Part shown: positions 55,195-64,000 of the stretch, piece after piece
Position numbering within the stretch: position 1 is the stretch's first letter
Layout: the number at the start of each line of letters is the position of its first letter
NCBI RefSeq assembly: GCF_002386345.1
Contig: NZ_CP023507.1
Location: 1,240,001-1,304,000, forward strand
Reading direction: 5' to 3'
DNA length: 64,000 bases
Source of the DNA: Streptococcus oralis
GTDB taxonomy: Bacteria; Bacillota; Bacilli; Lactobacillales; Streptococcaceae
Position numbers and translations under genes: made by a program
The notes under the pieces: generated by a model
The model's database searches: none
Seen by the model: the letters and a program-made list of their open reading frames with translations, nothing else
Told to the model about the DNA's origin: nothing

Positions 55195-58100
55195 CTATTT
55201 CACTAAGCCCAGCAACTCCTCATAACTAGAAACAACGCCATAAATATATTGATCACTAATTAGTCCCGCCTTAACTAAAGCTTTAAAATGAACACGAGCA
55301 CAATCGATTTTACCTTTTTCAGATTGTTTTAATTGAAGACTAGACATAGAACCCTTGGTTTCTGCTACAAAATAGATATGCTTTACACTACCTTCTCTAA
55401 ATGCTATCGCCCAATCAGGATTGTAATCTCCAAGAGGTGTAGAAATTTTAAACTTCCCAGGTAGTTTTACATATACTCGAACATCCTCATACTGCTCTAA
55501 GGATTCTTTAAACTTACGCTCGATATCTGAATCCACCTTTACAAAGTTATAGATTCCCTTCGTAGATTCCAGCAAATGATCATCCGAAAGTTTCGCTGTT
55601 TCTGCATTATCGTAGAATAAATCCAAATCGTATTCATCTTCTAAAATATTGTATTGAATATGCTTGATTATTTGAGCTGCTTTTTGCTCATTAATCAACT
55701 TCGATACTTTTAAAATAAATTCTTCTGGGTTTTGTTTGAACTTTTCAAACTTATCAACTTTAATCTTACTCAGAATTTCTGCTACTACTTTACGAGTTAG
55801 ACCTGTATGATCTGCTACTTCTCCTAACAAATCATACTGAGTCGCAATTTGACTATTTTCGATATACTCCTGAGAACGAGCATTTTCTCCAACATCTAGT
55901 TTCAAACCTTCTTTTGTCATTTGATCTGCACTGGCTTGGGTAATATTGTACACTGGTTGACTGACCACTAGCTTCTCATTAATATAAGCAACAGACTGCT
56001 CTATTAGCTCAGTATCATCAAAAGTAACTTGATAAGCTGTTTTACGATTAATCTGATTCCAAAGTGACAAGAATTCTTTTCGAGCGATATTTTCTTTATT
56101 TACTTCCTCAGAGAACTGCACTGTTGTATTGTTTGCATTTTCGATCTCATATTTTCCAGGCTGGTAGATACTTTCAAGTACTTCAACAACTTGTTTCTCA
56201 AAGCCAGGAAGTGTATCTGATAAGTTCAACAGATTATTTTCCTTGGCAGTAAAATAATTTGCAGTCAGTTGACCTTTCTTATCAATATATCCCTGACTAA
56301 TCAAATCAAACTGAATGGACTCTGCCTGCTCTTTGGTGATTCTAACCTTTTCTCCTGCTTCGTTTTCGATTACTTTATTTTCAAATAAGGCAACATCAAC
56401 TTTTACAGGACGATCAGCTAACAACTCTTTCAACTCTGCTTGTAGCCCACGCGCAAATTGATCATAGCTTTCATTTGCAATGATAGTCAATTTGTTGATT
56501 TCATGGACTTCACTCTTTAAAAGTTCCGAATCTTGACGTACACCATCTTGATCCACGGCCAAACGCATCCCACGGCCAATCTCTTGTCGTTTCCGTGTCT
56601 CTGCTGATGACTTCTTTAAAGTACAGATTTGAAAAACATTGGGATTATCCCAACCTTCTTTTAAGGCTGAATGCGAGAATAGAAAGCGTACTGGTTCCTC
56701 GAAACTCAACAAACGTTCCTTATCTTTCATGATCAAATCATAGGCATCTTTATCATTTGATGAATTGCTTTTCTTTTCACTAGCAGATTTGTAATCCACA
56801 AATACCGTCTTATCTGACTTTTTCACTTTATCAACTGAAAAGTAACCCGCATGAACTGCATTGCCATCAAGATGAGATTCCAAATAACGATAATAAGAAG
56901 AGGGTTCTTGAGTCTGTAAGAATTGTCTAACTTGACTTTCATACTCATTTTCAAAGATTTGAGCATACTCCCCATTGTGAGGATCATTTTGTGCATCATA
57001 TTGCTTATATTTTGCAACCTCATCAATGAAGAAAAGAGAAAGAACCTTAATTCCACGATTATAAAGTCTACTTTCTTTCTCTAGGTGACTCTTAATGGTC
57101 TCACGAATTTGAATTCTCCGCATACTCGACTCATCCACTTCACCCATGACCTCTCCAACATATAATTCCTGCGTCGCTCCGACTTGGATTTTATTGTCTC
57201 TTGCGTTAAATTGACTCAATGTCATACCTTGATAGGAAGACAGATTACCCGATTCAGCATAAAGGTCAAAAGGTTCTTCAATTATCCTTGTTTTACGTTT
57301 TACGCCCGACTGAGTTCTTACCTCGAACTCTATCTTAGCCTTTGGAGAACCAGATTTCTGAGGAAGGAGTTCTTGCAAATACAGATAACCTTGTGTCCCA
57401 GTTGTTCCAGCTTGTTCGATAGCCTTCACCGCAATTTTCTTAACCAATTTTTGATTATAGGCATCCATGGCATCCAATCGATAAACCATGTCATACTTTT
57501 CTTTATGAGTAGCCGAATATCGAAGGGTAAAGAGAGGCTTAAAGTCTTTTAGTCGTTCTTTGGTCTGCTTACCTTCAACAGACTGGGGCTCGTCGATAAT
57601 CATGATTGGGTTCATGGCTGCTAATACGTCAATTGGACGACGCCAGCGAAAACTTTCCTGCTCTGCATGGATCCGTCTGGCATCTTTCCCTTTGGCATTA
57701 AAAGCCTGGGAGTTGATGACCATGATTTGGAGGTCCGACGAGTTAGCAAAACTATCTAGATCTCCTAGACGGGAGGAGTCATAGACAAAATAGCGTGGTT
57801 GCTTCCCATATTCCATCTGGAAGTGACTTGTCATAATCTGTAAAGACTTGAGAACCCCTTCACGTATAGCAACACTCGGAACAACAATAATAAACTTGAG
57901 CCAGCCATAGCGTTTATTTAGCTCCATAATGGTACGGATATAGGTATAGGTTTTCCCCGTTCCTGTCTCCATCTCTATAGAAAAATTGTAGGCTGGACGA
58001 TCTGCTACCATATCGACCGAAAGGATTTCAGAAGGTCGTAATCCCAAACGAGTTTGTACGGCATGAACATTGCTTCGAATAGCTTCCTGGTCCAATTGAA

Positions 58101-58269
58101 TCGGAGCATTTCGATAAGCATCCAATACCAAATCCACCTCATCTGACTTTTGACGACCTGGATCAGCCATATACCTGATTCCAGTTTGCTTGTTCTGCCC
58201 TTGAAATATGTCTGCAATGGCACTAACCGCATCCAATTGAAATTGTTGTTCTTTAAATTGTAGTTTCAT
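55195..58269 (-). CDS. res: Type III restriction enzyme Res subunit
   Basis: Res is the ATP-dependent cleavage subunit of type III R-M, which cuts DNA 25 to 27 bases from a site when two sites are inversely oriented. The 1024-aa sequence has helicase motifs: Walker A METGTGKTY near 98, DEPQS near 226, LRYSATH near 248, and QEIGRGMRL near 594. The C-terminus carries PDWAIAFREG and FVAETKG near 960-985, a PD-(D/E)xK nuclease. It needs Mod, whose gene carries a stop in this strain. It lies 138 bases after the TIR gene; normally res follows mod directly. Confidence 0.92.
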   Translation of the reverse strand: MKLQFKEQQFQLDAVSAIADIFQGQNKQTGIRYMADPGRQKSDEVDLVLDAYRNAPIQLDQEAIRSNVHAVQTRLGLRPSEILSVDMVADRPAYNFSIEMETGTGKTYTYIRTIMELNKRYGWLKFIIVVPSVAIREGVLKSLQIMTSHFQMEYGKQPRYFVYDSSRLGDLDSFANSSDLQIMVINSQAFNAKGKDARRIHAEQESFRWRRPIDVLAAMNPIMIIDEPQSVEGKQTKERLKDFKPLFTLRYSATHKEKYDMVYRLDAMDAYNQKLVKKIAVKAIEQAGTTGTQGYLYLQELLPQKSGSPKAKIEFEVRTQSGVKRKTRIIEEPFDLYAESGNLSSYQGMTLSQFNARDNKIQVGATQELYVGEVMGEVDESSMRRIQIRETIKSHLEKESRLYNRGIKVLSLFFIDEVAKYKQYDAQNDPHNGEYAQIFENEYESQVRQFLQTQEPSSYYRYLESHLDGNAVHAGYFSVDKVKKSDKTVFVDYKSASEKKSNSSNDKDAYDLIMKDKERLLSFEEPVRFLFSHSALKEGWDNPNVFQICTLKKSSAETRKRQEIGRGMRLAVDQDGVRQDSELLKSEVHEINKLTIIANESYDQFARGLQAELKELLADRPVKVDVALFENKVIENEAGEKVRITKEQAESIQFDLISQGYIDKKGQLTANYFTAKENNLLNLSDTLPGFEKQVVEVLESIYQPGKYEIENANNTTVQFSEEVNKENIARKEFLSLWNQINRKTAYQVTFDDTELIEQSVAYINEKLVVSQPVYNITQASADQMTKEGLKLDVGENARSQEYIENSQIATQYDLLGEVADHTGLTRKVVAEILSKIKVDKFEKFKQNPEEFILKVSKLINEQKAAQIIKHIQYNILEDEYDLDLFYDNAETAKLSDDHLLESTKGIYNFVKVDSDIERKFKESLEQYEDVRVYVKLPGKFKISTPLGDYNPDWAIAFREGSVKHIYFVAETKGSMSSLQLKQSEKGKIDCARVHFKALVKAGLISDQYIYGVVSSYEELLGLVK

Positions 58270-58407
58270 AATTTATTTTCTTCAATTCTTATCTTTTTCC
58301 AGTAATTATAAAGCACAATCACTTAATTAAATTATTTCAAATATCGTGAATCTTAATTAATATATCTCTTTGATATTTCCTATTTAGTTTATTACTAATA
58401 ATCTTAG

Positions 58408-58908
58408 CTACCATGTAGATGGTTTATGTGCAATAGCGCACTCTATTAATTCTTCCATTTTACTTTGAATATCTTCATAAACAAACTTTGAAGTAGAGAA
58501 TGGAGAATTATAGCATCGGACATAACTTGATAACGATTTGCCAGTTCGAGATAATACAAAATTATCAAATGGATTTCTTCCTTGATTACTTTGGTTTCCA
58601 AATCTATCCTTTAAATTATGAATATATATTCCTACTATACCTTTATTCAACTCAATCGCTTTTTTAATTTCATAGTTGATCCATTTACGTTCAGCAGTCT
58701 TCTCACCAATCAAAACAACCACACATGAACGCTTTGCCATTTGACTATCTATCCAAAATTTTATCATTGCATCAGATTTTAATTTTACTTCTTCCCAATC
58801 ATTATCAGAAAAAGTAGAATCACCTGATACTATACCCATATTTCTAACTTGAGATGCTCGCCAGTTATCATTGCCATAATGGAAGCTAAAAAATACTTGT
58901 CTTTTCAT
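58408..58908 (-). CDS. ThsB-like TIR-domain protein
   Basis: A 166-aa protein with the DUF1863/MTH538 TIR-like fold of Thoeris ThsB. It begins KRQVFFSFHYGNDNWRAS with the FFSFHY beta-strand typical of ThsB, contains VVVLIGEKTAERKWINYEI (residues 63-81, the second sheet and the helix after it; a Glu or similar in this area is catalytic in TIR NADases), and GIVGIYIHNLKD near 91. ThsB proteins make a signal nucleotide from NAD on phage infection, which a partner effector senses. No ThsA (SIR2-SLOG) gene is here. The preceding gene encodes a small membrane protein, 11 bases upstream. Confidence 0.78.
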   Translation of the reverse strand: MKRQVFFSFHYGNDNWRASQVRNMGIVSGDSTFSDNDWEEVKLKSDAMIKFWIDSQMAKRSCVVVLIGEKTAERKWINYEIKKAIELNKGIVGIYIHNLKDRFGNQSNQGRNPFDNFVLSRTGKSLSSYVRCYNSPFSTSKFVYEDIQSKMEELIECAIAHKPSTW

Positions 58909-58919
58909 AATTCCCTCAC

Positions 58920-59312
58920 TTATCTAACAACAACTATAAGAATCAATGTAGAAATAACTATTAAACCATAGGTATACTTTAAAATTGGACGAAAAAGTGT
59001 TATCAGAAGATCTCCCTCTTCTCTTTTTGGAGTCATTCTAAAATCTGTTTCTTTATCACTTAATCTTACTTCATCGTATAAACATCTATACTGTCGTTCT
59101 AGTAACAAGTAATAAGCATCATGAAACCAAAACAATATAGTTACAAACAAAATTAAAAGAAGTATATACCACATACTAGTATTACTAAACCAAAATGCAA
59201 ATAAGGCACCTATGGAAGTGAACGACCATCCTTTAACGACAAAAGAATTCTTACCCATCCGTTCAATGATAGCTTGTATCATCTCTAAATGTTTTACTTT
59301 GTGTTCACTCAT
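58920..59312 (-). CDS. Small multi-TM protein of the TIR module
   Basis: A 130-aa protein with two adjacent membrane helices (about residues 28-44 and 46-64), a soluble middle section (HDAYYLLLERQYRCLYDEVRLSD at about 65-85) and a C-terminal helix (about 111-128). I do not recognise a named family with certainty, though related small membrane proteins occur beside TIR genes. Its ATG begins 3 bases after the mod stop, so translation is coupled to mod. It could be the pore-forming effector of a TIR signal system. Confidence 0.65.
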   Translation of the reverse strand: MSEHKVKHLEMIQAIIERMGKNSFVVKGWSFTSIGALFAFWFSNTSMWYILLLILFVTILFWFHDAYYLLLERQYRCLYDEVRLSDKETDFRMTPKREEGDLLITLFRPILKYTYGLIVISTLILIVVVR

Positions 59313-59315
59313 AGT

Positions 59316-61220
59316 CTACACTACCTTCACTTTCGTATTAGGTGATAATTCCTTAAATATTTCACTTACGTTAATTTTATCTGCTGAATTGGCAAATGAG
59401 CTATCACGGAAAACAGCACGGAGTGGTTGTTCTTGCGCAATGTATCGGATGACTTCTTCCGATATATCATCTTCAAAGCAGGCCATAAGGGAACCCTGAT
59501 CTACATCATAGACTTCTGCTCCTGCTACATTCTTCAAATCAATCGCTAAGGATAATTCCATTCCCCATGTCAACATAACTTGGAAGAGCAAATCAAGTCC
59601 AGAACGTCCTTCCTTGATATTGGATACACTATCAAAAAGTTCCCCTTGGATGAATTGATCTGGTCGAGCTAAAACATCCTTGAAATTTGAAGAGTCTAGT
59701 TTGTAAGCTTTAAAACCAAAGTCTTGCTTGCCAACCAACTCTGGGTGTTCTTCCTGAATCTTTGCAGCAGCACGACGAATCCGCTCACGCGAAATCTGAT
59801 CGATAGTTTCATATCCAGCTTCTTTCGCAGCAGACTTTTCAGCTACTTCCTCATCTAAAGTACACAAGATAAACTTACGGTTGCCTCCATCTTCCGCATT
59901 CAGTTGCATGACTGCATCAGCTGTCGTAGCAGAACCACCAAAAAAGTCTAAGATTAATTCCCCACCTAAAGTCCCATATTTACTGAATTTTTTTATCAAT
60001 TCTACTGGTTTAGGATAATCAAATACTTTTTGACCATCAAATAAATTCATAATTTCTGAAGTTCCGGTTTTAGTAGTACCAACATCTAAAAATAAAGAGC
60101 TAGGTGTTTTTTTGTCTCCCTTTGAAATTCTTTCTTCATAGTATAATTTTCGTTTTGGAGCAGAAGTATCATTAACACCAAATTTGATTCTCCCCTCTTC
60201 CATCAATTTAGACATTGTCTCTCTATTATATGCCCAAATTCTTCCATTTGGTGGATAGTACTCCTCACCTGTATAGGGATTCAATATCGGATAAACTGTG
60301 TCTCCTCCAATATGATTAGCATCAAGCGGCACTAACTTCCATGGCCCTCTAGGATCATTGTCCGGATTTGAATATCCATTTTTATCAATATCATCACCAC
60401 CAAAAATTAGGTTCGATCGATTTTTGGAATAAATTAAGTTATGGTTATGATTCCATGATATTTCACCATCATTTGAGATCGATGTCCTAGACTGCCAAAT
60501 TACATTAGCAACAAAATTCTCCTCCCCAAATATCTCATCACACATAACTTTTAGGTTCGCTTGTTCATTATCATCTATGGAAATAAAGATGACACCTGAA
60601 TCCTTGAGGAGGTTACGCGCTAGACGAAGGCGTGGATACATCATATTTAGCCAGTCTGAGTGATAGCGAGCCGAAGTCTTTTCATTTGGTCGTAAACCAA
60701 TAACTTGGCGTCCTTCTTCATCCAAAAGCTCCATATCTTCCTTCAACTCTTCATCTGTTTTTTGGAACTTATCAGAATATACAAAGTCTTTCCCTGTATT
60801 ATAAGGTGGATCGATATAAATCATATCGATTTTTCCGAGATAGGATTCTTGTAAGATTTTCAAGACTTCTAAGTTATCCCCAGTGATAAAGATATTTTCA
60901 CTCTTATCAAAGTCAACACTCTCATCAAGGTCTGGTCGTAAGGTTTTGGTAGTAGGTCGTCCAGCTTCTGCGATGGCTTCACGCTTTCAAACCCAGGTAA
61001 AGTCATAGGACTCCCTTCCATCAACAATTTCCTCTGATAAAAACTGTTTCAGTTTCTCAAAGTCAATTGCAGGGCGAAGTCTTCCGTGTTTATCTCTTTT
61101 TTCTGTTAAAACTTCTGGAAAGAGTTGGCCAATTTTTGAAATATTATCTGTGAAAACATCTCTGGAGCCTACTTTTAAAAGATAGAGGCCGGTATGTTCA
61201 CCTTTGTATTGTTCTGTCAT
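59316..61220 (-). pseudogene. mod: Type III methyltransferase Mod with in-frame TGA at codon 78
   Basis: A 634-codon gene for the m6A methyltransferase/recognition subunit, broken by TGA at 60987-60989. Codon 77 ends ...YDFTWV, then TGA, then KREAIAEAGRPTTKTLRP; homologues read TW-P/V-GK, so Gly (GGA) to TGA is a one-base change. Residues after it contain the ITGDNLEVLK segment, motif IV DPPYNTG near 141, motif I DFFGGSATTADAVM and a central target-recognition domain (about 220-400). A restart TTG at 60863 gives a 515-aa product beginning before DPPY, which lacks the first 119 residues. Unless readthrough occurs, Mod is inactive. Confidence 0.85.
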
Positions 61221-61250
61221 ATGTAACCTTTCTTATAATGGTTTCTGTGT

Positions 61251-61271
61251 ACTTGTCTATAGTATACAAGT
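61251..61271. promoter_or_regulatory. Inverted repeat ahead of mod
   Basis: ACTTGT and ACAAGT (6 bases each) around 9 bases. It lies in the 56-base gap between DUF4391 and mod with TATACT on the minus strand in its middle, resembling a regulator-bound promoter. Confidence 0.4.
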
Positions 61272-61276
61272 AATCC

Positions 61277-61951
61277 TTATTCTAATTCTTGGATTTGTTT
61301 AAGAACTGCCTGGTAGTCTTTCTTTACTTCCATCTGCTTTCTCATCGATTTTTCTGTATACATTTGTTTCTTAAGACGTTGAGCTTGCTTTTCCAGCTTT
61401 TCTAGCTGTTCAGTCAGTTCAACCGATTCTTTCAAGTTATCTCCCAACTTACTTTGAAGCTGGTCTTTCCCTGTTTCCTTAATCAGCATTTCATAAACTT
61501 GATCTAAGTCATTGCCTTCAAATTGGATCTGGCAATCCTCTTGTGTACGGAAACAACGGACAATTTTGAAATGTCTTCCATCTTTTTCTTGTGCCAGAGC
61601 TTCCTTGTAATGAATCAAGAGCTCTTCCTTTCCCAAAGGAAACTTAAGAATAAAGACTGTATAAAGACCAAGTCGTTCATCTAGTTTTTCTAGCAAACTG
61701 GTTGTAAACTCTTGATGATTAAGGTGAATTTCTAAGACTAAGATCTGCTTAACGATGTTTCCCACAGGAATATTCGTCGTTTGCAAATCTATTTGGTGGG
61801 TAATCTGAATGAGTTGAATCTGATCTCGTAATTCTTGCTTTTCCTGTTTGCTCAGAGCTAGGTTATCAAAAAAATCACGATTGCCCTTTTTATGGGGTCT
61901 GTAGAGCACATGAGGAGTTGGCAAACAAGTATAATCAGGAAACTGTATCAT
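61277..61951 (-). CDS. DUF4391 family protein
   Basis: A 224-aa cytosolic protein of the DUF4391 family, regularly found between a SNF2-type helicase and a type III mod gene. It has no catalytic motif I can name. The C-terminal 55 residues form a coiled-coil (LTEQLEKLEKQAQRLKKQM near 177). It overlaps the helicase gene by 17 bases and precedes mod by 56. Likely a subunit or adaptor of the helicase-Mod complex; function is unknown. Confidence 0.85.
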   Translation of the reverse strand: MIQFPDYTCLPTPHVLYRPHKKGNRDFFDNLALSKQEKQELRDQIQLIQITHQIDLQTTNIPVGNIVKQILVLEIHLNHQEFTTSLLEKLDERLGLYTVFILKFPLGKEELLIHYKEALAQEKDGRHFKIVRCFRTQEDCQIQFEGNDLDQVYEMLIKETGKDQLQSKLGDNLKESVELTEQLEKLEKQAQRLKKQMYTEKSMRKQMEVKKDYQAVLKQIQELE

Positions 61952-64000
61952 AACTTTCTCCTTTTAGCAGGGCAAAGAAACAAATAAGTTCAAAGTCATC
62001 CATCCCCTCAATGCCGGTATTCATCAAATTAACCGTTCCAAAATTGAAAAGTGCATCCATGGTAGACAGATGATCCTGTTCCATCAGTTGTTCAATAGCC
62101 TGCTGTAATAGCTTGGAATATCCAGACATCTCTTTCCCGTCTTTTGTTTGACGGTTATACTGATTCACCAGAGATTGCAATGGTTGCGTCTTGCCACGAC
62201 ATAGACTTCCCAATAGATCTAAAATCTTTTTGCTCTCTTCCGGAGAAACCACCAAATCTCCTGCACTATTTACATAGAGGATATAATATGGATGAAGTTG
62301 ATTCTTCTGATTCTTACCTCTAAGTTCGTCTTTATTTTTTAAAACAAAGATTGCTCCTTCTGCTTCCTTATTCTCAACTGACAAGATGGCTTGCAGACCT
62401 TTTGGTACTTTTTCCAATTCAGGATGGCTTTCGAGATACTTCAGAAGATCCATTCGGTAGTCTTCCAATCCTAGATCCATGATGGATATCCCTTCACTCA
62501 TCTCTTCTAAATCGACAACTTCATTTCTAAGACGCTCTAGTTGTTTCTTACGATAGTTATTATCTTCTATCTCTTCACTAGAAAGAACGTTATCATCTGC
62601 GGTAGATGTGAGGACGGATATTTTCATACGTGATTCAACACGAGATTTAAGATCGATGTATTCATCTAACTCAATATTGGGCCAAAAGTTTACAAGCTGA
62701 ATAAACTTATTTTTACTCCCTATCCGATCCACACGTCCAAAACGTTGAATGATCCGAACAGGATTCCAATGAATATCGTAATTGACCATCATGTCTGCAT
62801 CCTGCAGGTTTTGTCCTTCAGAAATAACATCTGTTGCAATCAAGACATCAATCTCTCTTTGATCATCCGGAAATAGGAGATTCCTATCTTTTGATTGTGG
62901 TGAAAAATAAGTCAAAAGGGAATTGAGGTCTCGATGGTTCGTTTTTAGCGTTGTTTCAAATCCTTTTGTACCAGAAATCTGTGCCGTATGAAGTCCGTAT
63001 TTATCTAGTACATATTGGCTAATATGTTTATAGAGATAATTAGTGGTCGTCGCAAAGGCAGAAAAGATAATGAGTTTTTTGTTGCCTTCATTGATTGGAT
63101 GAGTCATTTTTTCGTCAATCAGCTGATAGAGTGTTTGCAATTTTTTATCTTCTGCAGGAGTGATTTGATCGATCAGTTCTTCTAATTCCAGCAAAATTGC
63201 TTGATCTTTCTCTAACTCCAATTTCCAACTGCGATAGTCCATATCTTTCAAAGCTATTCTATTCTTCTTCCCGATAAAGACATCTAAGTTGCTATCTTCT
63301 AAATCAAAATCATCTTCATTTAAAACGGGCACTCCAGATAAATCATCTAAACCTGTTCGCTCATATGTTGAAATAGCTTTTAAAGTCTCATCTACATATG
63401 ATTTAACGACATCGATTAGGGTATAACGAAAAGCTGCCACAGAACTTTCCAAGCGTTTAAGCAGATTGATCATCATCAGCTTTTTCATGCCCGACTCACG
63501 ACCCAGTTGAGTCAGATTGGCTTTATTCCCTGATAATGTTATTTCGTATTTATCACGCTTTGAGGGATAGATATAAAGTGAAGGTTGGTAAATAGTTAAC
63601 TGTAGCTGATCTAACAACTGGTATAACTTTTTATAGGTCACATCTAGATCAGACACTGTCAAATCAGGTTCAAAGTTTCTTGGTTTCAGACGTTCTGGAA
63701 AATCTCCAATTGCTTTTCGATCATAAAATTCTCGGATGTGTTTACGACTACGAGCAATCGTCACACTATCCAGAACTTTAAAGAAATCAAAGTCTAAAGT
63801 CGATAATAGTTTATCTGTCGTTCGCTCTTCAGCTGGTAAATCTGCCCATTTGTTATAGGCCAACTGAGCATTCCGAAAAATATCATTAATGGACGACTGT
63901 GTATCTAATTTTCCATCTATTTGCTCTACATCCCCTTCATAGGCTAAAGCGATTTGATTTTTTAGATCATTAAAGCGATTATTAACTGGAGTGGCTGATA
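61935..64000 (-). CDS. SNF2/DEAD-type helicase of the type III R-M island (partial)
   Basis: The 3' part of a large helicase gene that runs off the window's right end; the reading frame is open to position 64000. The last bases read SATPVNN (motif III) at the window edge, so motifs I and II lie outside. Motifs V and VI are seen: ATDVISEGQNLQDADMMVNY and RIIQRFGRVDRIGS, typical of the SNF2/RapA-like superfamily 2. The middle portion (about residues 100-250 from 63863) is a helical insertion. It starts the operon helicase-DUF4391-mod-TM-TIR-res. It is the helicase partner of type III-like systems. Confidence 0.85.
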   Translation of the reverse strand, partial: SATPVNNRFNDLKNQIALAYEGDVEQIDGKLDTQSSINDIFRNAQLAYNKWADLPAEERTTDKLLSTLDFDFFKVLDSVTIARSRKHIREFYDRKAIGDFPERLKPRNFEPDLTVSDLDVTYKKLYQLLDQLQLTIYQPSLYIYPSKRDKYEITLSGNKANLTQLGRESGMKKLMMINLLKRLESSVAAFRYTLIDVVKSYVDETLKAISTYERTGLDDLSGVPVLNEDDFDLEDSNLDVFIGKKNRIALKDMDYRSWKLELEKDQAILLELEELIDQITPAEDKKLQTLYQLIDEKMTHPINEGNKKLIIFSAFATTTNYLYKHISQYVLDKYGLHTAQISGTKGFETTLKTNHRDLNSLLTYFSPQSKDRNLLFPDDQREIDVLIATDVISEGQNLQDADMMVNYDIHWNPVRIIQRFGRVDRIGSKNKFIQLVNFWPNIELDEYIDLKSRVESRMKISVLTSTADDNVLSSEEIEDNNYRKKQLERLRNEVVDLEEMSEGISIMDLGLEDYRMDLLKYLESHPELEKVPKGLQAILSVENKEAEGAIFVLKNKDELRGKNQKNQLHPYYILYVNSAGDLVVSPEESKKILDLLGSLCRGKTQPLQSLVNQYNRQTKDGKEMSGYSKLLQQAIEQLMEQDHLSTMDALFNFGTVNLMNTGIEGMDDFELICFFALLKGESYDTVS

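Overview
The window is chromosomal DNA from a Mitis-group Streptococcus, most likely S. mitis or a close relative of S. pneumoniae. The evidence is AT-rich coding, a BOX repeat, SpxB and LctO (the peroxide-forming oxidases), a copY-cupA-copA operon, ftsE-ftsX, CtsR and CodY sites, and a gene order that I recall as largely the pneumococcal one (folD/clpE block, metK to livJ block, clpP-upp block, spxB-cop-thi-lctO block). Species assignment is inference; there is no rRNA or MLST locus to settle it.

Layout. 1-10 kb: nnrD, a HAD phosphatase, folD, a TfoX-like protein, a polar amino-acid ABC ATPase/permease pair, clpE with its CtsR operator, a GyrI-like protein, a WYL regulator and a Nudix hydrolase. 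10-22 kb: metK behind an S-adenosylmethionine-sensing SMK-type leader that is split by about 160 bases of extra sequence, an LPXTG-anchored VWA surface protein, a DEAD-box helicase, an EEP nuclease, the glucose PTS, ftsEX, prfB with its programmed frameshift and a CBS-ACT protein. 22-29 kb: the branched-chain amino-acid ABC transporter (livJHMGF, CodY site), clpP (CtsR site), upp, a dCMP deaminase and a TetR regulator. 29-36 kb: degV, a flavoprotein, a MerR/TipAS regulator with a BOX element at its 5' end, an NSS symporter behind an attenuator-like leader, and manA. 36-40 kb: an AT-rich accessory segment with a frameshifted PHP/AAA ATPase (TrlF-like), an IS3-type end-pair remnant and a SemiSWEET gene. 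40-46 kb: spxB and the copper operon. 46-53.6 kb: thiamin salvage (thiD, thiE, thiM, thiW, two tenA genes of different active-site type, and an ykoEDC-like ECF importer) under three TPP riboswitches. 53.7-54.9 kb: lctO.

55-64 kb: a defence island, all on the minus strand: SNF2-type helicase (cut by the window end), DUF4391 protein, type III methyltransferase mod with an in-frame TGA, a small multi-TM protein, a ThsB-like TIR protein, and type III res. The TM+TIR pair sits between mod and res, which normally adjoin. This pair is the best candidate in the window for an undescribed system: a TIR sensor/nucleotide-signal enzyme plus a small membrane effector nested in a type III R-M operon whose mod gene is broken.

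How the parts fit: protein quality control (clpE, clpP) shares CtsR; peroxide metabolism (spxB, lctO) carries cre-like sites; thiamin salvage supplies TPP, the SpxB cofactor, and lies beside it; the transport genes are amino-acid and sugar uptake. Two defence loci (TrlF-like and Mod) each carry one inactivating lesion.
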